NCBI RefSeq assembly: GCF_001593605.1
Contig: NZ_CP012836.1
Coordinates: 2,732,501 to 2,796,500 of the forward strand
Origin: Algoriphagus sanaruensis
GTDB lineage: Bacteria > Bacteroidota > Bacteroidia > Cytophagales > Cyclobacteriaceae
Direction of reading: 5' to 3'
DNA length: 64,000 nt
Shown here: in pieces, positions 52,709 through 61,196 of the stretch
How positions within the stretch are numbered: position 1 is the stretch's first letter
Layout: each line of letters begins with the position of its first letter
The notes under the pieces: model-generated
What the model was told of the DNA's origin: nothing
Database searches by the model: none
The model's input: the letters and a program-made list of their open reading frames with translations, nothing else
Translations under genes and position numbers: made by a program

Positions 52709-54433
52709 ATGCCTAGACGCGCTTTACCACTTGCTCAAAAGATTTTTGAAGGGTTTTTAACCTATACTGAGTCATTTAAGACCTACACTCGTTTGGCACC
52801 TCTTTATTTTGCCCAAAGAAATTGGCCTGCAACTCAACTTAACCACCGACAAAGACTTCGGCTTTACAAGGACTTACTGTTTCAGTTAACCATTGTATTC
52901 AAAGAAATGCTGGGAGAGGACAGCGGAAGTCGGGAAATCTGGACTTTAATCCAGCAAGAATATCAGGAAATGATTAAAGATAGGCCTGACGTCGAACTTG
53001 CGGAGACCTTTTTTAATTCAGTCTTTCGGAAAACTTTCCCCAACAATCCGCTTGACGAAGACCTCATGTATGTCATGGAAGGATATAATGCCTGCGAAAT
53101 CCGTGAAAATTCTGAACTTCTTAGAACTTACCCCGCCTCCCTGGGATTGGAAAAAATCGTTCGGATGATCCTGGATGACTATGATTTTGGAGCACCTTTC
53201 ATGGACAAAGAAGCTGATATCAGGCTATTGGTTGAAGCTATCAAAAAGGTCATTCTCACCAGATATCAAGTAGAAGTAGGAACTCGAACCCAACTCTTGA
53301 AATCCGTTTTTTACCGAAACAAAGCAGCCTATCTGGTGGGACGGACCTATGTTGGAAATAAATGGATGCCCTTTATTATCCCATTTTTGCACGGCCCTAA
53401 AGGAATCTATGTTGACACGTTGATTTTTGATCCAAATCTGATGAGTCACCTGTTCAGTTTTACCAGATCTTATTTCATGGTCGAAGCTGAAGTCCCTTCA
53501 CAAATAATCGGATTCCTTAAATCGGTCATTCCCCACAAATATGTCCACGAACTCTACAATGCGATTGGATTTAACAAGCATGGAAAAACTCTTTTTTACC
53601 GTGACTTTCTTCACCACCTAGACCAAAGTAAGGATCAGTTTGTCGTGGCACCAGGAATAAAAGGAATGGTGATGACGGTGTTCACTTTGCCTTCCTTAAA
53701 TATTGTGTTCAAAATGATCAAGGATCATTTTGAACCCCCAAAAACTATGACTCGACAGGAAGTTCGGGAAAAATACAAACTAGTTTCCCTTCATGATCGG
53801 GTGGGAAGAATGGCAGACACTCACGAGTTTGAACACTTTAAAATCCCCTTGCCACGCGTCAGTCCTGATCTATTAAAGGAATTAAGAAATACCACAAACT
53901 CATTACTTAAAATCCAAGATGGATATTTGATAATCAAACATTTATACACCGAGAGAAGATTAATTCCTTTAAATATTTTTTTAGAAAATTGTTCGACCAA
54001 AGAAGGGATCAAAGCAGTAGAAGACTATGGTCGTGCAATCCTTCAATTGGCCCAAGCCAATATTTTCCCGGGTGATATGTTGACCAAAAACTTTGGACTT
54101 ACCCGACAAAAGCGAGTGATCTTTTACGATTACGACGAGATTGAATTTTTGGAACACATGAACTTTCGATCAAAACCCAAACCAGAGACTTTTGAGCAAA
54201 TCTATTCTCCGGAACCTTGGTATGACATTCATAAAAACGATGTTTTTCCTGAAGATTTCAAGCGGTGGATGATTGGTCGGGAAGATCTTAAAAGTCATTT
54301 TCTAGAATACCACAAAGACTTGTTTGATCCTCACTATTGGCAATCGCTGCAGCAAAAAATAAGACAGGGAGAATTGATTCATGCTCATCCCTATCCAGAA
54401 GAAATTCGATTTAGACCACATGAACCCTCTTAA
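52709..54433 (+). CDS. aceK: Isocitrate dehydrogenase kinase/phosphatase
   Basis: A 574-residue AceK, nearly the length of the enteric enzyme. It phosphorylates and dephosphorylates isocitrate dehydrogenase to divide carbon between the TCA cycle and the glyoxylate shunt. Recognisable parts are QRLRLYKDLLFQLT in the regulatory domain, VAPGIKGMVMTVFTLPS (ATP loop), VFKMIKDHFEPPK, HDRVGRMADTHEFEHF, and the catalytic DMLTKNFGLTRQKRVIFYDYDEIEF. Unlike enteric aceBAK, no aceA or aceB is beside it. The family is best known in Proteobacteria. The next gene is an esterase transcribed from its own promoter box. Confidence 0.96.
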   Translation: MPRRALPLAQKIFEGFLTYTESFKTYTRLAPLYFAQRNWPATQLNHRQRLRLYKDLLFQLTIVFKEMLGEDSGSREIWTLIQQEYQEMIKDRPDVELAETFFNSVFRKTFPNNPLDEDLMYVMEGYNACEIRENSELLRTYPASLGLEKIVRMILDDYDFGAPFMDKEADIRLLVEAIKKVILTRYQVEVGTRTQLLKSVFYRNKAAYLVGRTYVGNKWMPFIIPFLHGPKGIYVDTLIFDPNLMSHLFSFTRSYFMVEAEVPSQIIGFLKSVIPHKYVHELYNAIGFNKHGKTLFYRDFLHHLDQSKDQFVVAPGIKGMVMTVFTLPSLNIVFKMIKDHFEPPKTMTRQEVREKYKLVSLHDRVGRMADTHEFEHFKIPLPRVSPDLLKELRNTTNSLLKIQDGYLIIKHLYTERRLIPLNIFLENCSTKEGIKAVEDYGRAILQLAQANIFPGDMLTKNFGLTRQKRVIFYDYDEIEFLEHMNFRSKPKPETFEQIYSPEPWYDIHKNDVFPEDFKRWMIGREDLKSHFLEYHKDLFDPHYWQSLQQKIRQGELIHAHPYPEEIRFRPHEPS

Positions 54434-54469
54434 AATCCCTTTTGGGTTTTATTCCAGATAAAGTAAACT

Positions 54470-54477
54470 TACCTTTG
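54470..54477 (+). promoter_or_regulatory. -7 box upstream of the esterase gene
   Basis: TACCTTTG (TAnnTTTG type) 35 nt before ATG 54512. It predicts a start near 54484, which excludes the in-frame TTG at 54482 and leaves ATG 54512 as the natural start. The -33 element is weak. Confidence 0.45.
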
Positions 54478-54511
54478 GGACTTGCAGTTAATGGGATTCC
54501 CCTTCCATTTT

Positions 54512-55636
54512 ATGTCCTCGGATTTTCTCAATCTTATCGATCAAACTACCCTAACCAAGCAAATTATCCTCTTGACTGACGAGGATGACTCACGCCCCGT
54601 CTATATCTCCGGAAATTTCAACAATTGGGCAACTCAAGATGCTCGATTTCAATTAAAGCGAGTTGAATCTGGAAAATATGAATTCACTTTTCCGGATTCT
54701 TCAGACTTTCAAGGAGAATTGATTTACAAATTTACGAAAGGGGATTGGTCAGAAGTTGAAATCGATCGGTATGGAAATCGAACACCCAATCGCCATTGGA
54801 ACAATCAGGAAACTACCCGAATTGAACGGGTTGCGAAATGGAGAAAAAACTGGCTGCCCTATCGTCCATCTCAATTACCCCAAATCCATTTGATTTCAGA
54901 GGAATTTGAAATTCCTCAATTGAATAAAACCAGAAAAATCTGGGCACTTCTCCCCCACGACTACGAGACTAGCGACCTTTCCTACCCAGTCCTCTATCTC
55001 CAAGATGCTCAAAACTTGTTCAATGAAAACGCTGAGTTTGGTAATTGGCAGATTGATAAAAAACTGGCGGTCATGTCAGATTACGGGATTGGAAAAATCA
55101 TCATTATAGCTATCGAACATGGGGAATCTGAGCGATTGCAAGAATACAACGTAGGTAAAACCCTACTTGGAAAAGGTCAAGGAAAACAATACATCCGATT
55201 TATTACCGATACTTTAAAACCTTTTGTTGACCGGACTTTTCGAACCAAGCCAGATCGGGAATTCACCGGAATCGGAGGAAGTTCGATGGGTGGATTAGTC
55301 AGCATTTTCTCAGGCTTGATGTATCCGGAAGTCTTTGGGAAGTTGATGATTTTCTCACCATCCCTTTGGGTGATCCCAAAAATCAAACTAGGGTTTCTTG
55401 ACTTTTTCGAACCTATGGAAACCCGAATTTACCTGTATGCAGGCGGGGATGAAAGCGAAACGATGGTCGAGCACGTGACCAAATTCCGCAAGCGACTCCT
55501 CAAAAGAGAATCCCTTCAAGGAAAAATGAATGTGAGGCTTTCCATCAATGAGCATGGAAAACACAACGAATCCTATTGGAGTGACGAATTTCCAAAGGCT
55601 ATTGAATGGCTATTTTTCAGTACTAAATCAGAATAA
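54512..55636 (+). CDS. Esterase with N-terminal CBM48/AMPK-like glycogen-binding domain
   Basis: A 374-residue two-domain protein. Residues about 15-90 resemble a CBM48/AMPK carbohydrate-binding domain (RPVYISGNFNNWATQDARFQLKR, then YEFTFPDSSDFQGELIYKFTKGDWSEVE). The C-terminal 250 residues are an esterase-D/ferric-enterobactin-esterase-type alpha/beta hydrolase: nucleophile Ser in GGSSMGG, acid in AGGDES, His in NEHGKHNESYW. It has no signal peptide, so it is cytosolic. The 3' end is 10 nt before the M17 peptidase start. The fusion points to deacylation of a polysaccharide-bound or phospho-sugar ester; this is inference. An alternative start is ATG 54491. Confidence 0.8.
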   Translation: MSSDFLNLIDQTTLTKQIILLTDEDDSRPVYISGNFNNWATQDARFQLKRVESGKYEFTFPDSSDFQGELIYKFTKGDWSEVEIDRYGNRTPNRHWNNQETTRIERVAKWRKNWLPYRPSQLPQIHLISEEFEIPQLNKTRKIWALLPHDYETSDLSYPVLYLQDAQNLFNENAEFGNWQIDKKLAVMSDYGIGKIIIIAIEHGESERLQEYNVGKTLLGKGQGKQYIRFITDTLKPFVDRTFRTKPDREFTGIGGSSMGGLVSIFSGLMYPEVFGKLMIFSPSLWVIPKIKLGFLDFFEPMETRIYLYAGGDESETMVEHVTKFRKRLLKRESLQGKMNVRLSINEHGKHNESYWSDEFPKAIEWLFFSTKSE

Positions 55637-55646
55637 GATCTATCCT

Positions 55647-57068
55647 ATGAATATCAAAACTAATCCCAAATCAAAATCTGAGGGCTATTTGAGAGTCATC
55701 CCCACTATCCAAAACGATTGGGAAAAACTCAAAGACTCAATGGTTGAATTGAGCCAAATTCCAGCAATTCTTTTTTCAGGAGAAAAAGATACTAAGCATA
55801 TTTTTTCAATAGATAATCAGCTGATTTATGTGTTGGGATTGGGAAATGAACCTGAATATAAATCCACAGAAAACGCGTTTAGAAGAATAATTTCTCAGCA
55901 TAAATCCCTGATCTCAAAAGGTATTTCTCTTGAATTCCCTTCCGAATTTCCTACCCATCTTATTGAACCTGCATTGGTGGGACTCCAACTAGGCGTTTAC
56001 AATTTGGGCTTTTATAAAAAAGATCAAGCTAAGAATTCAAACGACCCAAAAGTTGAAGTTCATTATGATCAAAAAGGAATAAAATCACTTGTTGATCGTG
56101 CCCAAAAAATTGCCCAGGCAAAAATGGAAGCATTCAAGCTCGTGGATTTGCCTCCCAATAAAATCACTCCTGAAAATTTGGGTTCCTGGGCAAAAAATGC
56201 CGGAAAAAAGTATGGGTTTGAAACCAAAGTTTTCGAACCTAAAAAAGCAAAATCCGAAGGTTTGGAAGCATTTCTGACCGTGGGTCGAGGATCAGCTAAA
56301 GAACCTAGATTCATCATCATGGAATATAAAGGGCCTAAAAGCCAATTTCATTTAGGTCTGGTAGGAAAAGGGGTGACATTTGATACAGGCGGATTGAATA
56401 TCAAAACTCAAGGGATGCATCACATGAAATCAGACATGGGTGGAGCAGCTGCAGTACTGGCTACCATTCAATTGGTATCAGACCTCAAGCTTCCGATTAC
56501 CTTGACTGCGATTGTTCCTGCGGTAGAAAATGCCATCGACAAAGATGCCTATCTTCCTTCAGAAGTGATCGGAAGTCATGCTGGATTGAGCATTGAGGTC
56601 ATTGATACAGATGCAGAAGGAAGGTTAATCTTAGCGGATGGACTCTCCTATTTGGTACAAAATTATAAACCTGAGCAAGTCATCAACTTGGCAACTTTGA
56701 CGGGAAGTAGCATTGGAACCTTTGGCTATGAATGTGCTGCGCTCTTCTCGAATGATGGAGGTCTTTCACATGGGCTTCAACAGGCAGGTGAAGCCGTGGG
56801 AGAAAAATCCTGGCCACTTCCACTTTGGGATTCCTATGGAAAAGAAATGGACTCCGAAATTGCAGACATCAAAAATTACCATGGAAAACCCTTTGCTGGA
56901 GCCATCACTGCTGCGAAATTCCTTCAAGCCTTTATCCATGAGCATTCTTCTTGGGCTCATTTGGACATTGCGGGAGTAGCTTTTGGAGATTCGGAATTTG
57001 CCAAAACGAAGTCAGGAACAGCCTATGGCGTGAGTCTTTTACTTCGATACATTGAAGATCAGCTTTAA
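55647..57068 (+). CDS. M17-family leucyl aminopeptidase
   Basis: A 473-residue cytosolic aminopeptidase of family M17 (PepA-like), using two metal ions. The C-terminal catalytic domain has GKGVTFDTGGLNIK (metal-ligand Lys and Asp), KSDMGGAAAVL, and the family signature as DTDAEGRLILADGL; the first residue of the usual NTDAEGRL is Asp here, which is not a metal ligand. The frame is open upstream to 55548 inside the esterase gene, but the ATG at 55647 follows its stop by 10 nt and is the sensible start. It ends at a strong terminator. Confidence 0.93.
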   Translation: MNIKTNPKSKSEGYLRVIPTIQNDWEKLKDSMVELSQIPAILFSGEKDTKHIFSIDNQLIYVLGLGNEPEYKSTENAFRRIISQHKSLISKGISLEFPSEFPTHLIEPALVGLQLGVYNLGFYKKDQAKNSNDPKVEVHYDQKGIKSLVDRAQKIAQAKMEAFKLVDLPPNKITPENLGSWAKNAGKKYGFETKVFEPKKAKSEGLEAFLTVGRGSAKEPRFIIMEYKGPKSQFHLGLVGKGVTFDTGGLNIKTQGMHHMKSDMGGAAAVLATIQLVSDLKLPITLTAIVPAVENAIDKDAYLPSEVIGSHAGLSIEVIDTDAEGRLILADGLSYLVQNYKPEQVINLATLTGSSIGTFGYECAALFSNDGGLSHGLQQAGEAVGEKSWPLPLWDSYGKEMDSEIADIKNYHGKPFAGAITAAKFLQAFIHEHSSWAHLDIAGVAFGDSEFAKTKSGTAYGVSLLLRYIEDQL

Positions 57069-57076
57069 AGAATACC

Positions 57077-57109
57077 AACCGGCAAACGAAATCATTTGCC
57101 GGTTTTTTT
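57077..57109 (+). terminator. Intrinsic terminator after M17 peptidase gene
   Basis: AACCGGCAAA (57077-57086) and TTTGCCGGTT (57095-57104), 8-nt loop, then a run of Ts. It starts 9 nt after the stop codon and closes the esterase-peptidase transcript. Confidence 0.88.
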
Positions 57110-57171
57110 GACCTTAATACAAATATTCAATTCTTCCCTTATTTTAGAATATCGTCTATCCCCCTTTTCCT

Positions 57172-58386
57172 ATGAGCCAATTCAAGACTTTTCTTTGTAT
57201 CTCCAATTATTTCAAAGGAAATGCTTTCCTGACTTCCTTGAAAAAACAAGGTAATCGAGTCTATTTAATTACAACCGAACAACTTCGAGAAAAGCCTTGG
57301 GCTTTTGAATACATCGATGAAGTTTTCTATATGCCTGGTCAGGATCTGGATTGGGATATGGATCTCCTGCTCAAGGGAGTTGGTGGATTGATGAAGGAAA
57401 ATAAGATTGACGCCATCATTGCTTTAGATGATTATGACGTGGAAAAAGCCGCTTTTCTCAGGGAAAATTTTCGAATTCCAGGAATGGGCCAGACCACTGG
57501 CAGATATTTTAGAGATAAGTTGGCGATGCGGATTCAAGCTAAAGATGCTGGAATTCGAGTACCTGCTTTTTCCTCACTTTTTCACAATGAAGACATCAAT
57601 CATTTTGCTGACACCGTTTCTCCTCCATGGGTTTTAAAACCACGTTCCGAAGCCTCAGCTCATGGAATTATGAAAGTGTTTTCCAAAGAAGAACTTTGGC
57701 AGAAGGTGAATGAGCTAGGCGATAATCGAATTTACTATTTGGTCGAACAGTTCAAGCCAGGGGATGTGTATCATGCCGATGGCTTACAATACCAAGGAAA
57801 AACCTTGTTTTTGACAGTTTCTAAGTACTTGGCCACTCCCATGGAAATTTCGCAAGGAGGAGGAATATTCAGATCAGCTAATATTTCCTATGGCTCCAAG
57901 GACGACAAGGCCATCAAAAAAGTCAATGAAAGCATCATGAAGGCTTTTGGTTTGAAAAATGGAGCATCCCATACCGAATTCATCAAATGCCATGAGGATG
58001 GACAAATCTATTTTTTAGAAACAGCATCTCGAGTTGGGGGTGCACATTTGGCTGAAATGGTGGAAGCAGCCACTGGAATCAATCTTTGGGAGGAATGGGC
58101 TAAAATTGAAGATGCAGTCGCAAAAAACAAAAGCTATACTATCCCAAAAACAAGATCCGATTATGCAGGAATTGTTCTAACACTTTCCAAGTTTGAACAC
58201 CCCGACTTAAGCAGTTTTGATGCTCCGGAAGTATGCTTTAGAGTTCCTTTAGACTATCATGCAGGCTTGATCGTGAAATCTGAACATCAGCAGCGGGTTC
58301 TTGATCTTTTGGATGAATATGCAAAACGATTCACCAGAGAATTAAGCACTAAGGCTGATGCCCCTGAGGTCAAAAAATTTCACTGA
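57172..58386 (+). CDS. Stand-alone ATP-grasp enzyme
   Basis: A 404-residue ATP-grasp protein of the carbamoyl-phosphate-synthase-large-chain/biotin-carboxylase-like fold. Three parts are visible: an N-terminal pre-ATP-grasp Rossmann-like domain (residues 1-110), the ATP-binding part (WVLKPRSEASAHGIMKV, YYLVEQFKPGDVYHADG) and the metal/catalytic segment (HTEFIKCHEDGQIYFLETASRVGGAHLAEMV). The family joins a carboxylate to an amine or thiol using ATP, so a peptide- or amino-acid-ligase activity is likely, but the substrates are unknown. It is monocistronic and convergent with the TIGR02757 gene. Confidence 0.82.
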   Translation: MSQFKTFLCISNYFKGNAFLTSLKKQGNRVYLITTEQLREKPWAFEYIDEVFYMPGQDLDWDMDLLLKGVGGLMKENKIDAIIALDDYDVEKAAFLRENFRIPGMGQTTGRYFRDKLAMRIQAKDAGIRVPAFSSLFHNEDINHFADTVSPPWVLKPRSEASAHGIMKVFSKEELWQKVNELGDNRIYYLVEQFKPGDVYHADGLQYQGKTLFLTVSKYLATPMEISQGGGIFRSANISYGSKDDKAIKKVNESIMKAFGLKNGASHTEFIKCHEDGQIYFLETASRVGGAHLAEMVEAATGINLWEEWAKIEDAVAKNKSYTIPKTRSDYAGIVLTLSKFEHPDLSSFDAPEVCFRVPLDYHAGLIVKSEHQQRVLDLLDEYAKRFTRELSTKADAPEVKKFH

Positions 58387-58390
58387 TTCC

Positions 58391-59158
58391 TCAAAACTTC
58401 TCCTCAATACCAAGTCCAAACAGCGCAAAATCATACTTTACGGGATCACTCGGATCAAACTCACAAAGTCGCTCCGTCAGTTCCAAAGCAGTCAGCCAAT
58501 CGGTTTGAGTTCGACGGATAAGCCCTAATTTTCGGGCTACTCGATCCACATGAAGATCACAAGGACATATAAGCTGACTAGGACTAATTTTCTTCCAAAG
58601 CCCAAAGTCAACCCCTCGGTCATCACTTCGGACCATCCATCGCAAATACATATTGATACGTTTGCAAGCGGCTTTTCGGGCCGGAGTAGCAATGTGCTTT
58701 CTGGTTCTAGAAGGTGCGTCTTCCAAACCGAAAAAGTAATTATGGAACTGAATTAAGATGGACTCCATGGAATCGACCCTATTCGTCTGCCCAACTAGAA
58801 AAGCCTCTTCGAGACTTTCGTGATTGGAATAAAACCAGCGAAAAAAATGGATAAAATAAAGCGTATCCACTTCATTGAAGGTTCGGTGCTTAAATCCCAA
58901 AAGAGCCATTAATTCATCTTCACGATGATTAAGAATAAAATCATAAGGCGCCTGATCCATTCTAGCGAATAGTTCCTTGCACTTGGAAATGATCGTTTTC
59001 CGTTGACCCCAAGCCAAAATAGCTGCAAAAAATCCAGCAATCTCGATATCCTGCTTTTTTGAGAATAAATGAGGAATTGAAACGGGATCATTGGTAATAA
59101 ACCCAGGAACATTGTATTGTTCCACTTTTTCATCCAAAAATTGCTTCAATCCTTCCAT
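58391..59158 (-). CDS. TIGR02757 (DUF2400) family protein
   Basis: A 255-residue protein of the DUF2400/TIGR02757 family, common in Bacteroidota. Recognisable parts are the N-terminal FLDEKVEQYN, the segment FFAAILAWGQRKTIISKC, KRINMYLRWMVRSDDRGVDFGLW, and CPCDLHVDRVARKLGLI, a HhH-like, base-excision-glycosylase-related region. A DNA-repair or nucleic-acid role has been proposed only by resemblance. ATG 59158 (not TTG 59161) is used; the start overlaps the upstream stop by one base (TGATG). It is convergent with the ATP-grasp gene, with 4 nt between stops. Confidence 0.82.
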   Translation of the reverse strand: MEGLKQFLDEKVEQYNVPGFITNDPVSIPHLFSKKQDIEIAGFFAAILAWGQRKTIISKCKELFARMDQAPYDFILNHREDELMALLGFKHRTFNEVDTLYFIHFFRWFYSNHESLEEAFLVGQTNRVDSMESILIQFHNYFFGLEDAPSRTRKHIATPARKAACKRINMYLRWMVRSDDRGVDFGLWKKISPSQLICPCDLHVDRVARKLGLIRRTQTDWLTALELTERLCEFDPSDPVKYDFALFGLGIEEKF

Positions 59159-59712
59159 CAAAGCGTGACTTTTACCTCTCCACCTTGCGTCCCGTCAAAC
59201 CACTTGAATGAAAGCTCATTGTCCTTTTGATCGGCAATGTGCCAATCAAAACATTTCATGTGGGTCAACTGCTTAAGCGTATCTAAATCAGGATCATAGA
59301 GGCAAATATCAAAATCAGGCATAAGCTTAGTGTCCAGTGTATTCCATTTTTCAAGAATAAAACCTTCCTCAATAATTCTAACCTTATTTCCAAACACATG
59401 GTCTGTCAAAACAGAGGGCACCCCATCTTTTCTCCTAAGTTTAAATCCGGCAGGCCCAAACATGATTTGCTTAAAAAGTTTGGCTTCCAAAAGTTCATTT
59501 GAATAAGGCAAATCCTCCCATTCTGATTCTTTTAAAACCACTCTTTTCCCTTCCGGTTTGATTCGAGTCAGAAGCTGAGAAAGCTTCGAAAATAAATAGG
59601 TAACTCCGATAAAAATCAATCCAAAACTCGCCAAAATCGGATAGGAAATAATAAAAATGGCATTCCAGATAAATCGAAATACGTGGTGAAAGAATAGCTG
59701 AAATTTATTCAT
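59158..59712 (-). CDS. Hypothetical membrane-anchored protein, 184 residues
   Basis: Not recognised. One long hydrophobic region at residues 8-46, probably a helix hairpin, is followed by a soluble domain of about 130 residues rich in charged and aromatic residues (KLFKQIMFGPAGFKLRRKDG, DFDICLYDPDLDTLKQL, CFDWHIADQKDNELSFKWFDGTQ), perhaps facing the cytoplasm. It is coupled to the TIGR02757 gene by a TGATG overlap, so the two may act together. A promoter box (59730-59737) lies 18 nt before the start. Confidence 0.62.
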   Translation of the reverse strand: MNKFQLFFHHVFRFIWNAIFIISYPILASFGLIFIGVTYLFSKLSQLLTRIKPEGKRVVLKESEWEDLPYSNELLEAKLFKQIMFGPAGFKLRRKDGVPSVLTDHVFGNKVRIIEEGFILEKWNTLDTKLMPDFDICLYDPDLDTLKQLTHMKCFDWHIADQKDNELSFKWFDGTQGGEVKVTL

Positions 59713-59729
59713 GAGGGATAATTGGTAGG

Positions 59730-59761
59730 CAAAGGTACCCCATAGGCCTAGAAATTTCCAA
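59730..59761 (-). promoter_or_regulatory. Bacteroidota-type promoter of the membrane protein/TIGR02757 transcript
   Basis: TACCTTTG (59737-59730) and TTG (59761-59759) spaced 21 nt, minus strand. The predicted leader is only about 11 nt. Confidence 0.58.
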
Positions 59762-59795
59762 AAAATGAAACCTTTGAATCAATGCACGTCTAAAA

Positions 59796-59830
59796 CGAAA
59801 AAGGCTGGATTTAAGTCCAGCCTCTTTTTG
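59796..59830 (-). terminator. Intrinsic terminator of the LysM protein gene
   Basis: On the minus strand GGCTGGA pairs with TCCAGCC (6-nt loop), followed by a U-run. It starts 26 nt after the LysM gene stop. Confidence 0.82.
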
Positions 59831-59847
59831 TTGCCCGTCTATTTCAA

Positions 59848-61023
59848 TCAGTAAAGCACTTCTACTGGAAATCTAGGATTAACAGCCTTAAGCTGATCAT
59901 AGGCAGCTTGGGAAAGTTTGATCAACAATTTAGAATTATCGCCAGTATCTGGTAGAGTTCCGACTACGCGGGCAAAGATGGTGATATCGTTCTCTTCGTT
60001 TTTGATTCTCATGATACTACCAACAGGAGCATCACGGTGAAGAACCAAATATTTCTTGTGAGAGCCAGTGCCTTCAATTGTCTCCGCCAAGCCCGTTTCT
60101 CGGATGTTTTTGAAACCTCCTGAGGTGTTTTCGACAACAGGACTTGATTCCATTTCAGCAGTACTGCTTACTTCTTTTGGAGTTCCAATTATCGGCACTG
60201 TGGATGGTGCTGGAGCGGCTCGACCCACTTTTAGTTTTTGGCCTGCTTTGAGATTATTTGAAGTAAGACCATTCCATTGAATCAGATTCTCGACACTCGT
60301 CTGGTATTTGGAGGAAAGTGAAAAAAGTGTTTCTCCAGCTTCAACCGTATGAGTCATCCAATCTCCAGGAGCTATTGGAGTGGATGTAGCTACTGAGTTA
60401 GATGTTTTAACTGGAGCGTTGGATTCTACTTTCTTTTTAGGCTCTTCTGACTTTTTTTCAACAGATACTGGTTTTGGAGTATCTGCCTTTTTCGGTTCTT
60501 CCATTGTTTTTGAAGAAACAGTCGAAGCTGAAGTGGCTTGATTAACAGAGGCTGGAGAAACATCAGCAGAAGATTCTGATGGAGTACTTTCACCGATTTT
60601 CAAAGATTGTCCTACACTCAAATCGTTCCCAGCTAGATTATTCAACTTTTTTAAGGAATCAATAGAGGTTCCATACTTTTTGGAAATCGAGAAAAGAGTT
60701 TCTCCTGGTGCTACTTTATGAATTTTTTGCCCCTCTGCTAAAGTCACATTTCCTTTAAATGGCACCTTTATCGTTTGTCCTATTTTAAGCCCTTGTTTTA
60801 GGACTTCGTTGGCTTGTTGAATTTCTCCGACAGAGACTTGGTATCTCCGCGAAATTCCAAACAAAGTTTCCTGTGGACTTACTTTATGGAGGATAAAGGT
60901 TTGATTTCCGATCCGCTCCACACCTACCGAATCCCCGAGATAAGGACTTGAGGCCAAGGATTCTAATGAAACCAAGCCAAACATTAGGCTAAAAATCAGG
61001 AGAGAAAATAAGGATTTGTTCAT
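59848..61023 (-). CDS. Three-LysM secreted protein with C-terminal beta-barrel domain
   Basis: A 391-residue exported protein. A signal peptide (to about SLASS, residue 25) is followed by three LysM domains that bind peptidoglycan (about residues 43-92, 101-147 and 222-269), each with the GETLF/PQETLF-type opening. A Ser/Thr/Lys/Pro-rich linker lies between the second and third. The last 80 residues (KYLVLHRDAPVGSIMRIKN, then ARVVGTLPDTGDNSKLLIKLS) look like a double-psi beta-barrel of the RlpA kind, though without the classic catalytic motifs I could confirm. A cell-wall scaffold or hydrolase-accessory role is inferred. Confidence 0.85.
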   Translation of the reverse strand: MNKSLFSLLIFSLMFGLVSLESLASSPYLGDSVGVERIGNQTFILHKVSPQETLFGISRRYQVSVGEIQQANEVLKQGLKIGQTIKVPFKGNVTLAEGQKIHKVAPGETLFSISKKYGTSIDSLKKLNNLAGNDLSVGQSLKIGESTPSESSADVSPASVNQATSASTVSSKTMEEPKKADTPKPVSVEKKSEEPKKKVESNAPVKTSNSVATSTPIAPGDWMTHTVEAGETLFSLSSKYQTSVENLIQWNGLTSNNLKAGQKLKVGRAAPAPSTVPIIGTPKEVSSTAEMESSPVVENTSGGFKNIRETGLAETIEGTGSHKKYLVLHRDAPVGSIMRIKNEENDITIFARVVGTLPDTGDNSKLLIKLSQAAYDQLKAVNPRFPVEVLY

Positions 61024-61196
61024 ACGCTGCCTTGGTTCTTAAAACTTTAAACTAGAATTTTTCTCTTCGAGAAAAGCAATAATGATGCTAAAAAAGCGGA
61101 ATTAAATCGAAAATGAATCGCTACAAAACTCACAATCCAAAAGACATTCTTTTCTTCAATTTCAGTTTTTGACCAAGTTTTGCCGTATTTTTCACT

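Noticed and set aside
55548..55646. Extra N-terminal residues of the M17 peptidase frame inside the esterase gene.
   Set aside because: The frame lies over coding sequence of another gene; the ATG at 55647 follows the esterase stop and starts a family-typical protein.
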